A stretch of 64,000 nucleotides of DNA. Origin: Buxus sempervirens (taxonomy: Eukaryota > Streptophyta > Magnoliopsida > Buxales > Buxaceae). Shown in pieces: positions 9,919-20,865 of this stretch (the stretch's first letter is position 1; each line of letters begins with the position of its first letter). Under the pieces are notes generated by a model. That model saw nothing but the letters and a program-made list of their open reading frames with translations. It did not search any database and was not told the DNA's origin. Made by a program: the position numbers and the translations under genes. Where the stretch lies: the NCBI GenBank assembly GCA_947561395.2, contig CANNZS020000008.1, positions 1 through 64,000 of the forward strand. Reading direction: 5' to 3'.

Positions 9919-10142
9919 CTTTTTATGTAGATTTCTGTTAGGAACATTCATATTGTGCGGCCAAAATTTTCTTGGATAAAAATGCTGCTGTTTGGGGCCT
10001 GCTTTAAGACTAGCATCTGTGTGAAGTTCTTTTCACCACTAGATTATTTGTAAGAACCACCGATGTGGAGTTCATTCAATAATTTCCTGGGGATCTAATT
10101 GTTCTTGTATATTATTCATGGAAATCTCATTCTTGGCTTCAG

Positions 10143-10985
10143 GTGTCATGTCAGATCTTGTAACCAGAGCTTGTTGGGAATATTCATTAAGTCCTTGATT
10201 TTTCAAGTTAGATTATGGTACTTTTATTCTTACAGTTCCTTCTTTTTTTTCATATTATTTCTTTGGTTAAGTCCATTTATCTTCTCCCTTACCAGAATTA
10301 TTTGGTTTCAGGATTGTTACTTGTAGTTTCATGTTTCAAGAAAATATTTACTGGCATGTTCTCTGAGATGGAGGTATTAGGTTCAAAATATGTAAATTTC
10401 TTGCCTTATTTCTCCTTAACATAGTTTGTGTCGTATATTTTGGTTCTCAGGTTGGTGTCTTTTAGCTATCCTTTTTTTCCTTCCTAATATTTCTGTTAAA
10501 CTGATGAGCAGCAGTTGCAAGGTGTAAGCAGAAAAGAATTGTCTCAGGAGTATTGTAGTTCATGCTTAACTTCATGTGTGTATCAACCTCGGGTAAATTT
10601 GTACTTTTTCTGTTGCTTTGATTAGAACCTTCTTATTTTTATTCTTTGTATGTACCATTTACATCTTGTTATGGATTTCCTTGGCAGAAAGGAGTTCTTA
10701 GGGCATTCTGTAAGCATAGTTCATGCGGGCATGTTAGTGAACCAAATTATGGTCCTGTAAAACTGGTGGGTTTTGGAGTCATTAGATTCTTTTGTAGATG
10801 TCTGCTTCCTGCTAGATAGCTTTTGAATAAATTTGGAATCTGATCGAGCTTTGCCATTTTCAGGTGATTCCGATCTCTAATTTTATCAGCCACTGGAAAA
10901 TCAATCTGGAAAGGTGGAGTAAAATCAATCAGAAGGATCATTCCAAGTGAAAATATTGGTGTCGTTATGTTTGGCACTCTGCATG
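10143..10985 (+). pseudogene. CTC1: CTC1-like telomere-capping gene fragment, copy 1 (five exon-like blocks)
   Basis: Exon-like blocks with plausible splice borders lie at 10143-10217, 10312-10391, 10512-10592, 10688-10765 and about 10864-10985. Translations include CHVRSCNQSLLGIFIKSL, VVSCFKKIFTGMFSEMEVL, GVSRKELSQEYCSSCL, GHVSEPNYGPVKL and VIPISNFISHW. In order they resemble plant CTC1, the large OB-fold subunit of the CST telomere-capping complex. I judged this from memory of the family, not by alignment. Introns are retained, so this is a genomic duplicate, not a retrocopy. Block 1 to block 2 is out of frame, block 5 lacks ~48 bp found in copy 2, and later exons were removed by the deletion at 11303. 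Confidence 0.6.
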
Positions 10986-11302
10986 TTAGTATTTCATCTG
11001 TCATCCTTTTCTTTTCCGTATGAAACATTATATGGACGTTCACTAAATTAATCGTAACATATGTAAATTTAGTATAACATGTATGGAAATCGATAGTTAA
11101 GGAGGAAATGTTGACAAAGATCCGAGATTGTAGTATTTTAATGATTCGGATTGAGAAATCAAGGAGGGTACACTATTTGTGTACACTCCTTGTATATTTA
11201 TTATATCACTATATCAATATATTTCTTATTACTGTATATGCTATGAGCTGTAGCTGTAAAACTCGATTCTTTTGGATCTGCTGTGTCACTGACCGTGGGT
11301 CT
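10986..11302. other. Duplicated spacer after the CTC1-like exons
   Basis: Matches about 40645-40960. An imperfect dyad GGAGGGTACACTATTTG/TGTACACTCC lies at 11163-11187. No gene seen. It ends at the TGAA deletion junction. Confidence 0.5.
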
Positions 11303-12720
11303 GAATTACCTGATAACTTTAACAAGCAAGGCATTGTAAAGGATATATTGTGGTGCTAAATGTAGTAAAAAAGAGCTTTTGGCAGCAATTGGAGATCTAA
11401 CTCCATTAAAATTTAACCAAATCCCTTTATAGAATAAAGAGCAGGGAAGGTAAATTTATTAGCGGATGGATGAAACGAGGGAAAGGACAAAGTTTTCTTC
11501 TTGTTATTGGAAAAATGTTGATTAGAGCACTAAGGTGGGAGTGATCATGGAAATGGATCCCCACGAAGGGAAGTGCTTGTAATGTTAGTGTGAAGGGACT
11601 AGAAGGATTGCTATAGAATCTATTTGATAAGAGTGTAGAGAGATGGGAAAATATTTAGTTGGGAAATTGGAAGACAAACTTTACAGACTTTAACATGGCG
11701 TTATGGACTAAGTAATCATTGAGTAAAGTGAAGTTTTGCCTTGAATTATTTGTTTTCTTGTTTATGAGTCAAAAGATTTGAGGTTCTCGTATTGCAATGA
11801 GATGTGGATTTGTGGTCCATATTATTCGTTCTTGGATATGCTAATGTGTCAATTGGGTGTTCTTAGGGAAAAGGGAATCTAGAATCAAAGTGGATCAAGG
11901 AAGCTTTATTACCGTATTTTCATCAATATCTATTTATGTTACGTGCATATTTTGTGGGGTGCCTTGTATGATCTAGAAAGACTATGCCACTCAGATTTGA
12001 GAAAATGTCACTAGAGAGTTTGTTGTTTTCCTGCAAAGGTGGAGGAATGGTGGTGTGATGAGGGATGTTTTAAATGGAACCTCTAGTTATGTACTATGCA
12101 GAAATTGAATGGCTTGGAGGATGCCACTAAAACTTGTAACATGGATGTCTTTGGCATTTTCTATGCGAAAAGGAAAGATGTTTGAGTAAGATTAAGGAGC
12201 TTGAGAGCAATGAAAAGGGGTAGCTTGAAATCTTGGAAGACGCTAGATAGGGAGAATTTGAACGTGTTGTTCAAGCGAGCATATTATTTTTCATGAAACT
12301 AAAAGATCCTTTAATAGAGTAAATTATATTAGTGGTTTGGCGATAGATGGGCTTATTGAGTTGGAGGAAGAATCTAGAAGGCCATGAAACATCGTTATTC
12401 GAGAAGTTTTAAGACAACCAAAATCCATCATTTGTAAGAGGCCAATTTGGGACTACCGGGGATTCATAGAGAAGGAAAGGAAAGGAAAAAAGTTAGTGTT
12501 TGGGAGTGTTAAAAGGGATTTAAGAAGGTACACCATTTATATTTGATGATATATTTCTACTAGATGGCTAGCTTGTTGAGGAAATTGATTTGTGGTGGTC
12601 AAGCTTATTTGTTGTATGGTTCTTCCAGTTATTGTTTTGAAGATAATCCTCCTAAAATATTTATTGAAAGCAAGATATTGTAAGAAGGGGGTTTTGGAGG
12701 TGCTGGGACATGCGTGACAC
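11303..12720 (+). pseudogene. Degenerate LINE ORF2 debris, sense strand
   Basis: Colinear with 42032-43050 and, more distantly, with repeated pieces at 14371-18440. The most readable part (about 12095-12290) corresponds to KLKGLEDATKTWNMDVFGIFYAKR in the better copy at 42822-43022. This is the linker between endonuclease and reverse transcriptase of plant LINE ORF2, whose pattern is KLK..K..WN...FG....KK. Stops and frameshifts are everywhere. Confidence 0.55.
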
Positions 12721-12734
12721 TGTTAGAATTCGAT

Positions 12735-14370
12735 CATATGGTTTGATTTGCTTTTGGAAATTTCCTTTGTGATTTAACTATGTTTCTGATTTTTCTGTGA
12801 TTTTTGGTCGTTGATTGGGATTTTTATCTTAATTTTCTTTTTCTTAAGTTTGTGTCACAAATGCTTTTTTTTTTTATTCACATTTGCATCAATGTGTATT
12901 TTTTTAGTTTTATTGATATATTTTGAATTTGATTTTGTTCTTAATTACCTCTTTCCTTCAATTTTATTTCATTATATATAACGATAGGTTTATTAAATAT
13001 TTTTTATGAAATTTTTTATGTCCTTGATCTCCTTATATCTTTCCTTTTTTTTTTTTTTAATTCTCTTCTATTATTTATTCTTTTATCACTTTTTCGATTT
13101 AGTATAATTTATATGTTCTCTAAGTTTGCCGTTTTGACTGATTTCTTTAAAATTCAATGGTAAAAGATAACAAGTAAATTAAATGATTATTAAGCTTCCT
13201 GTCATACCTTAAAGAAAGAAAACACAAAGGACAACGGTAAGAAGATTGAAATATAATTTAAACTAAAGCTCGATAAAAAAGGCTAAATATGGGTTAAACT
13301 TGGTGAAGAATATAAATATAGAAGTATACTACAACGAGCGTATAAGTAATCTGAATAGAAAGTCAAAATCACTAAAATTAAACGGATAAACTTGTTCAAA
13401 GCGTAATGAAAAAGAAATTTAAATAATTATTTTAATTAATTAAGAAAATAAGCCTAAATTGAAAAGCAAAAGTGATAAGAAGAACGTAACAGAATAAGTG
13501 AAAATGGTAAATCGCGATAAAAATATATGAAAACAGATTAAAACGTAAAAATACAAATAAGTGTATTTACAATTTCCTTTCTTTTTTCTCTTAAAGGTAT
13601 GACAGGAAGTTGAAAATGTAGTCTGGTTAGGTTTCTTTCTAAACTTCATTTAGTTGAATGTTTATATTTCTTTTTTTATTATATTAAGGTTTAAAATTTT
13701 TGAACTTGTTTAATTTGATTTATATAGTCTCGGTTTGATTCGAATTTCATTCAAGTTTCTGTTTTGAGTTTTCTTGGTTGATAGTTTGATGAGATATTTC
13801 TTTTAAATAGGAGAGGTTTTCAACCGCATGACGGAAATTTTGCCTGTGTTGTGCTAAACCTTGAAAGACAAATGAGGGGAGCAAGGAAAGCGTGCTAGTT
13901 TTTGGTCCTCCTCTTTGCCTAAAAAAAATATTATAAAGAGAACTCATAGAAGAGAGACGAAAAGAGGGCTGGGGAGAAGAAGGGTGGTGGTCATATATCT
14001 TGCCTACACCTCTCGTTCAAACCTTTGTTTCTGGAGAAAGAAAAGCGGGGTAGAAAAAATAAATGGAGAGAGAGAGGAGATGGGAGGGAGGGTGGCAGGA
14101 GTGCGTAAATCCACAGCTTCCTACTTCATGCATTGCTTGAACACAAAAAAGAAGAGAAACAAAGGAGAGGGCGACGAGAGAGGAGGAGGGGGGATGTGGC
14201 ATACCTATCGTTTGCCCTTCATCAACCTGGAAAGCCTGAGAAAGCTGGTGGCGGGCTCTACTCTTTGGTGTGGGATTTTGGGTATCGTTCCCGAGACAGA
14301 CATCAACTTCATCACTTTTATATAAATGACATACATAGTTTAGGTATCTTTTGGGATACTTGATTCACAT
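12735..14370. repeat. U4: partial giant-repeat unit
   Basis: Closest to U3 49130-51160. Contains the T-rich tract, the inverted-repeat segment, then the purine-rich tract. At 13796-13801 (ATTTCT) it lacks ~479 bp present in U3, including the palindrome region. It starts and ends abruptly in LINE debris. A 136-codon frame at 13915-14325 has no start ATG and is not called. Confidence 0.8.
13195..13609. repeat. Inverted-repeat-bounded A-rich segment (U4)
   Basis: Same structure as in U1: CTTCCTGTCATACCTTAAAG at the left and its reverse complement at the right, with an A-rich interior between T-rich flanks. Confidence 0.8.
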
Positions 14371-14887
14371 TGTGTGTATGGAAAGTTATATTACTATATT
14401 TTTGCCAATATCTAGTTATATTACATGGTTATTTTATGGTGTGACTTAAGTAATTTAGGAAGGCTATGCCATTTAGATTTGAGAGTATGTTGCTGGATAG
14501 TTTGTTGTTTTCTTGCTAATGTGGGGGAACGCCGATGGGGCATTGTTTTTAAAGGAACCTTCAGTTATTTATAATGTATATGTTGAAAGCCTTGGAGGTT
14601 GCTACTAAGACTTAGTTGATGGATTTATTATGCGTAAAGGGAAGATGTTGGAGGAAGATTAAGGAGCTTGAGTGCGAGGAATGGGGGTAGCCTGGGGTGT
14701 AGGAAGATGCTAGATAGATAGAATTTGCATACGTTGTTCAATCTGGTATATAGATTTTTTTTCTTTTTGTTTTTGATTGGTTTCATGCTGGCATAGTTGG
14801 AGGCAAAAATCAGGTTTTAGTTGATGCTAGTGATGATAAGAATATCAAAATTTTTCATCAAACTACGTATTACAAATTCCCGTAATA
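14371..14887 (+). pseudogene. LINE ORF2 debris, left of the hAT element
   Basis: Corresponds to about 11920-12310 of the first LINE piece: the GTTATATTACATGG...GCCATTTAGATTTGAGA block, then CTTGGAGGTTGCTACTAAGACTT. It continues across the hAT element at 16050, showing that the element inserted into it. Confidence 0.5.
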
Positions 14888-14895
14888 GGGTCAAT

Positions 14896-16041
14896 CATAG
14901 TTATTAAAGGCGGTCGCCTAGGCGACCGCCTAGTCGAGTAGGCGCTAAATCAAGGACCAGGCGTTACCACGCCTATGCGAGGTATGCCTAGGCGATGGCC
15001 TAGGCGACTAGGCGACCGACTGCTCTCCTGGGCGAGCAAATAAATGCAAGAAAAGGAGAAGCTGGACAAACCAGGGAGACAGCTTTGTCGTCTTCGTCCA
15101 ACGTCATTGAGGCTAGCCGCAAGGTGCTAGGTATGTTTCTTCTCCTCCTCTTCTTCGTCTCGTTCTCGCTCTCTCTCTCTCTGTTTCCTCCTCTTTGTTC
15201 GCTCTCTCCCTCTTGCTCTCTCAATCTCGCTCTCCCTCCCTCTCGCTCCCTTTCGCTCTTTCTCTCCCTCGCGCTCTCTCAGTCTTGCTGTCCCTCCCTT
15301 TTGCTCGCTTCCTCCCTCTCGCTCTCTCAGTCTCGCTCTCCTTCCCTCCCGCTCGCTCGCTCCCTCTCGCTCTCTCCTCTGTCTTGCTCGCTCCCTCCCT
15401 CTCGCTCTCTCCTCTGTCTTGCTCACTCCTTCCTCTCGCTCCTTCTTCCTCGCACGCTTCCTTTGTCTCTGTCTCTCTCTCTGTCTCGCTCTCTGTATGA
15501 TCTCTGTCGCTCTCTCTATTTCTCTCGCTCTCTCGTTCTATATCTATGTCGCTCTCTCTATTTCTCTCGCTCTCTGTATGTCTCTATTCTGGTTCGGTTC
15601 GTGGTCGCAATGTCTCAACCTGATTCTGGTTTGTGGTCGCAATATCCTAACTTGTCCATTGTTTTGTGCATTGCTTTCTATTATTTATATTTAATAAAAG
15701 TGTTTGACATTTCTATTGTTTTGTGCATTGCTTTCTATTGCTTGCCAATCTGTCCGACTCTTTCAGATATTGTTTTTTTTCCTAAAATTTACACTACTTT
15801 TTTTATTACTTAATAAAAGTGTTTGGTGTTTGTTTGGTGTCTGTCTTGCTCACTCCCTCCCTCTCGCTCATTTAGATTTTTTTGATTTTTGATACTTCCA
15901 TGTACAATGGATGATGAATATATTTTGATTATTTTGAAATGAAAAAATTGTCGCCTAGGCGACCGCCTAGGCGCCCAGGCGGTCGCCTAGGCTACAGGTA
16001 GGTCTATCGCCTGGCATCGCCTAGGCGTTTTAACAACTATG
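14896..16041. mobile_element. Non-autonomous hAT-like transposon with 8-bp target duplication
   Basis: Flanked by exact 8-bp repeats GGGTCAAT (14888-14895 and 16042-16049). A related unfilled site is at 17511-17518. The ends are inverted repeats: CATAGTTATTAAAGGCG at the left, and CATAGTTGTTAAAACGCC as the reverse complement of the right. Subterminal DNA is packed with CCTAGGCG and GGCGACCGCC in both orientations. An 8-bp duplication and ends beginning CA fit the hAT superfamily. No transposase is present; the interior is a CT-rich array plus two duplicated stretches. The ends belong to a 'CGCCTAGGCG' type I recall as common in plant genomes. Confidence 0.85.
15130..15600. repeat. CT-rich imperfect array inside the hAT element
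   Basis: Imperfect repeats of CTCTCGCTC, CTCCCTCC and CTGTCTCG. Long frames on both strands (Leu/Ser/Arg repeats on plus, Glu/Arg repeats on minus) are artefacts of this low-complexity DNA. Nearby, GTTTTGTGCATTGCTTTCTATT occurs twice, 61 bp apart (about 15661 and 15718). Confidence 0.85.
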
Positions 16042-16049
16042 GGGTCAAT

Positions 16050-18130
16050 TATATTAGTTTTTTGGCGGTGTATGGGTTTGCCCAGGTGGATGAAGAAACA
16101 AGACAGTTGTGGAACTCTGTCATTCATGGGGTTTTAAGGCAACCAAAATACTTCGTGTGGAAAAGGAAAATTTTGAACTGTTAGGGATTCATGGAGGCAA
16201 AAGGGAAAGGAAAAAAGCTAGTGTTTTGGAGTATTGAGAGGGATTAAATAAGCTACTCCATTTATATTTGATGATGTGTGGCAGGAAGATGGCTTGCTTG
16301 TGGGGGAAATTGATGAGTGGTGGTGAGGCATATTTGTTGTATGACTATGCAAGTTATGTGTTAGAAAATAAACCTCCTAAAAGATTTATTGGATGCAAAA
16401 TATTTTAAGAAAGCAGTTTTGGTAGTGATGGGACTGGGCTGACACCATTGGAAGTCAACCAAAGTCCATGTCAAAATAATTAGCTTTTGTCCGCAATTGG
16501 AGACCCAACGCTATCAGAATTTAACCAAATCCATTGTTTAGAAGAAGAATGGGGAGGCTAAATTTATTGGCAGATGGATTGAACGAGGGAAAGAACAACA
16601 GTTTCTTCTTGTTATTAGAGAAATTTTTATTTGAGCACTATGTTCGGAATGATCAGGGCATTAGATCACCAAGGTGGGATGTGCTTGTTATGTTAGGGGA
16701 ATGGACTAGAAGGATTCCTATATGATCTATTTGAATAATAGTTTAGAGGGATAGGAACATGTTTAGTTGGGAAATTTGAAGACAAACTTTACAGACTTTG
16801 ACATGGTGTTACGCATTAAGGAATCTTGGAGGATAGTAAAGTGTGGCATTGAGTTATTTCTTTTCATGTTACCGAGTTAAAAGGTTTGAGGTTATTGCAT
16901 TGCAATATGATGGAAGATTTGTAGTCCATATTATTGTTCTTAGATATGCTAAGGTGTCGATTAGGTTTTTTTAAGGAATAAAGGAATCCGGAATAAAAGT
17001 GGATAAGGAAGCTATATTGCTGTATTTTCACCAATATCTATTTATATTACATGCATATTTTGTGGTGTGTCTTGAGTGATCTTGGAAGGCTCTGCCATTT
17101 AGATTTGAGAATATCTTGCTGGATAGTTTATGTTTTCCCATAAAGGTGGGAGAAGGGTGATGAGGCCTTTTTTTTTATGGAACCCCTAGTTATGTACTAT
17201 GTATGAATAGAAAGGCTTGGAGGATGCCACTAAAACGTGGAACATGGATGTGTGTGGCATTTTCTATGCGAAAAGGGAAGATGTTAAAGTAAGATTAAGG
17301 AACTTAAGATCAAGGAAAAAGGGTAGCTTGGAATCTTGGAAGAGGCTCGGTTAGGAGAATTTGAAGATGTTGTTCAAGTGGTAAATAGTTTTTTTTTTCT
17401 TTTTCTTTTTAAATTATTACATGCTGGAATAGTTGGTAGCAAAAATCTTTTCTTGTGTTATCATTGATAGGAATACTCAATTGTTTCGTGAAAGTAAAAT
17501 TCTTGTAATAGGGTCAATTGTATTAGTGGATTGGCGGTAGATTGGCATGTGGAGGAGGAAGAATCTAAATAGTTGTGGCATTTTATTATTTAGGAGGTTG
17601 TAAGAGGACCAAAATCCATCGTTTCTAAGTGGCCAATTTGAAATTGCTGGGAATTCATGGCAGTGGAATGGATTGGAAAAATTCTATTGTTTTGGAGTGT
17701 CCAGAGGGATTTAAGAAGCTGCACCATTTAAATTTGATGATTTGTGGATGGGAGATAACTTGCTTGTGAAGAAAATTGATTGGTGGTTAGGCATATTTGT
17801 TGTATGGCTATCCCAGTCATGTCTTAGAAAATAGTCTCCTAAAAGATTTATTGGATGGAAGAGCATATTTTATCGTGTGCTTTGAGTGATTTTGAAAGGC
17901 TATGCCATTCGGATTTGAGAATATTTTACTGGATTGTTTGTTGTTTTCTTAAGAAGGTTGGGGAATGGTGACAAGGCATGTTTTTATGGAACCTCCCATT
18001 ATGTACTATGTATAAATTGAAAGGCTTTGGAGACACCATTAAAACTTGAGGATGGATGTGTTTGGCATTTTCTATGCGAAAGGGAAGATGATGGAGAAAG
18101 GGTAAAGAACTTGAAAGCAAGGAAAATAGT
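16050..18130 (+). pseudogene. LINE ORF2 debris in partly repeated blocks
   Basis: The same LINE segment recurs: the ATTTTGTGGTGTGTCTTGAGTG block near 17056 and again near 17868; the GGCTTGGAGGATGCCACTAAAAC block at 17214 and a relative near 18021. Translations around these match LINE ORF2 linker patterns (PFRFEN then KLK...WN..VFG). Heavily broken, no usable frame. Confidence 0.5.
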
Positions 18131-18440
18131 CCCTGGAAGGCTATTTTGTCCATTGCGTGCTTTCTTCCCTCTTTTGTCTGTTAGATTGCGTAGAGGAGAT
18201 TATATTAGATTTTGGTTGGACAAGTGGTGGGGTGATACCATTTTATCAGTTAACTTCCCGCCATTATTCAATTTTTGTTCAAATGAGGAGGCTTTCATGT
18301 GTAATGTGCTGTCGTGGTTGGATGTTGTAGAATGATCCCTTAACTTTATAAGGGATCTACGTATTGCTCTTGAAAGATGTAGTGCTTGTTCCTTCAGTCC
18401 CGGATGTGAAATTTTGGCCCTTGGATAAATCCCATTCATT
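18131..18440 (+). pseudogene. LINE ORF2 C-terminal fragment (region before zf-RVT)
   Basis: The plus frame around 18200-18335 reads DYIRFWLDKWWGDT, then FPPLFNFCSNEEAF. This fits the 'G..I.FW.D.W.G...L...FP.LF..S..K.A' pattern that precedes the zf-RVT domain in plant LINE ORF2. It is fused out of order to the N-terminal linker fragment just upstream, which indicates an internal deletion or a nested insertion. Confidence 0.65.
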
Positions 18441-18446
18441 CACATC

Positions 18447-19440
18447 CAAATGACCTTAATGATAACTGAATGATAACTGAATTTGACATATATCCGTTTT
18501 TCGAGTAGTGAAATAAGCAATAAAACTCGTTAAATAACTTTAGGGTCAAATAAATAAAGGTTAAGTGATGATTTTTGAACTAATTTAAAGTTAACAATAC
18601 ATTTATAAAATATTTAAAACAAATAATGGTTTATTGTTACAATTTATATCTTGGCGGAATTGAACATGCATCATAGGGAACACGAGGAATCATTTAAGTT
18701 ATGCACGAAACCATCATAAGGCTTGCATCACATTATCATAGGCCAGACACGATAATGTTATAGATGATACACTACATTGTCAATGGGGGCACAGCATGTC
18801 ATCATAGTGCACACACCTATGTAGGAAATAGACTTATAAGGGGTAATTCAGCCAAGTAAAAATTGTAACAGTAGACCGCTACATGTTTTTAAATATTTTT
18901 AAAAGTATGCTTATTTTTTTTAATTATTTGAGAAACTATAACATTCACAGTTTATTTTTATAAAGTATAATTGAAACCTAATTTTGTCTTATTTAAAGCT
19001 ATTGTTTTGATAGGGTTTTCATATTTTCACTTTGTATGCTTGTGTTGTAATTGATTTCATTACTTGCATTTCTTGCTATTTGTTTCTATTTTGTAGTTTT
19101 ATTAATTTTTATATGTTTTAGAATACGTTTTACTCTCATTCCTCATTTACTGTAATTTAGGTTTCTTTTGGAATATTTTATTCACATTCTGTTTTTAAAT
19201 TGAGATTCTTGTTCGGCATAAGCTTTATACATTTTATTCTTTGTTTTTAATTTGTTTGATTTTTCTTTTTCTTTATCCACCAATTTTCTTTCGTCAAGGT
19301 ATTTTTACATGTAATTGAAATATTTTTGTTCATTTATTCTCTTTCCTATCTTTTGTTATTAAATTTATTTATCATCATCATATGCTTTTATGTGTATTCA
19401 TGTTTCTTAATGTCTTAAGCTATATTTTATTACGTGAATT
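18447..19440. repeat. U7: partial giant-repeat unit with empty MULE site
   Basis: Colinear with 53630-54590, and with U1/U2 after removal of the Pack-MULE. The unoccupied target is at about 18882-18900. An 11-bp tandem duplication AATGATAACTG (18458-18468 and 18469-18479) occurs only here. The unit ends at about 19440 in unrelated DNA. Confidence 0.8.
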
Positions 19441-19780
19441 GCTAGCCAAGAAAAGCTGACCCAATTATGTTGTGGTAGGTGTTTCATTGTTTAGGTGCCA
19501 TGGCTGTTACGTTTGAGAAGTTTCATATGTTATCTTTAGTGGCCTGTTTTTTTAATCTATGCATGGTATTTTATATTTGCTATTATAATGCGATAATAAA
19601 GATGCAGGTTGAAGCACTATTGTTGAAATTTCAAATTGTTTCTAAAAAACATGTCTGCTTTTAGTTTCCATTATTTATATTATAACTACTTGTATTTTAT
19701 TTATTTCATCCTGCTGCTGTTTTGATATTAGTTTTATAATTATGTAGTCTATTTATAAGTGTTAAAGAACTTCGAAGTTA
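19441..19780. other. Single-copy spacer
   Basis: Not repeated elsewhere in the window as far as I can see. A 61-codon plus frame (19479-19664) encodes a hydrophobic peptide without recognisable features. No supported gene. Confidence 0.4.
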
Positions 19781-20033
19781 AAATATCTATTTTCTTCATA
19801 AGTGTTAAAGCCCTCTGAATTAAAAAAAAAAAAACTGAAAAAATTGCATTCCTCTATTTTTTTCCCCTTAATGAATTGTTGACGTCGTAATATTTAAATA
19901 ATAAAAATAAAAATGAAAAAAATTTAAGAGGGAATGGTGTGGGATAGCGTGGGAAGTTTTCTAACTTCACACACACATATGGATCCACGTTGCCACAAGT
20001 GTCTGTGGCGTAGCTCAAAAACTACCTCACTTC

Positions 20034-20040
20034 TATAAAA
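20034..20040 (+). promoter_or_regulatory. Candidate TATA box of P block 1
   Basis: TATAAAA within CACTTCTATAAAAAGGGTG, followed by a GA-rich leader-like stretch. The same box is conserved in P block 2 at 57683-57689. Predicted from sequence only. Confidence 0.5.
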
Positions 20041-20235
20041 AGGGTGAAAAGCTTGAGAGGGAGATTTGGACGGAGAGTTGCAGAAGGATTTGGACGAAGA
20101 GATTGAGAGAGATAGAAGGAGATAAAGAACGAAAAAAAGAAAAATATTCAAGGAGATTCTACGGTAAGATGTACATGAAATCTTCTCCTTTTTCGTCTTT
20201 GTAATCTCTTTCAATCCTCACGTCAGAGTTCATAG

Positions 20236-20237
<2 letters not shown>

Positions 20238-20274
<37 letters not shown>
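20238..20274. repeat. (AG)n microsatellite
   Basis: About 18 uninterrupted AG/GA dinucleotides. The P2 equivalent (about 57888-57908) is short and interrupted, so the array expanded in this copy or contracted in the other. Confidence 0.95.
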
Positions 20275-20278
<4 letters not shown>

Positions 20279-20865
20279 AGATCCCCATGTTGTTGGAGGA
20301 CCCATCTTATCTCTATCTATAATTCTTGATTTCAGACAGTCTTCGTTCAACAAATCACCTAAAAGGGGTGTTATCTAATCTCCCCGTTGGGTTTGAAACC
20401 CAGAAAAAGGTGTTCCAGATATGCAGAAACTCGTCACATATGAGTAATCATCCAGAAGCGAAATAAAAGGGCAAAGACGTTTCCGAGGCACCATGGTAGC
20501 GCTCCGGCGCAACTTCCTATCGAGTTCGGCTCGCTTGGGACTGCCTGCTACGCTATGGTAGCACTCAGGCATAATTTTTTTGCCGGATTGGCTTTCTAGG
20601 GGAGGTTTCTGGCCAAAAGGGTTAGCTGGGATGCATTTGGGGTGTCATGGGCCATGCCCAAGCACGAGCCTAGCACGCGTGGGCCGCGGCCAACCATTGG
20701 CCCAACTTGCCAAGGCAGCACCCGCGCCCCCCAGGTCTGGCCCCAAAAAAAGGCGGTGCAATCCCATGCACTCAAGTCAAAAACGCACATGCCAAGATCG
20801 CTTTCCGTGGCCTGGGTGCCTTAGACTTGCGAACGGGTCAAGCGAGCCCATACGCAGCCCGCATG

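Larger units (their letters stand above)
8791..10142. other. Spacer left of the CTC1-like exons (possibly its introns)
   Basis: Duplicated at 38391-39758. It contains a minus-strand frame (9283-9594), a 22-bp tandem duplication and a GGTTCGG-type MITE. Whether it is genuine CTC1 intron or flanking DNA cannot be told by eye; no CTC1-like exon is recognisable in it. Confidence 0.5.
19781..20865 (+). repeat. P block 1: promoter-like and GC-rich 5' part of U5
   Basis: Repeated at 57437-58865. Order: AT-rich start, TATA box (20034-20040), GA-rich transcribed-like stretch, (AG)n microsatellite, then GC-rich DNA (20480-20865) running into the M block. A GGTAAGATG donor-like site at 20163 and a TTTCAG acceptor-like site ending 20335 could frame a 172-nt intron; P2 has GATAAG at the donor. 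The layout resembles the U3-R-U5 of a long LTR. I see no primer-binding site or polypurine tract, so LTR identity is inference. Confidence 0.5.

Noticed and set aside
15085..15813. Long Leu/Ser-rich frame (242 codons) and a Glu/Arg-rich frame on the other strand
   Set aside because: Both are translations of the CT-rich array inside the hAT element; low complexity with no domain.
14896..16041. Helitron as an alternative for the CCTAGGCG element
   Set aside because: An exact 8-bp target duplication and inverted ends are present; Helitrons have neither.
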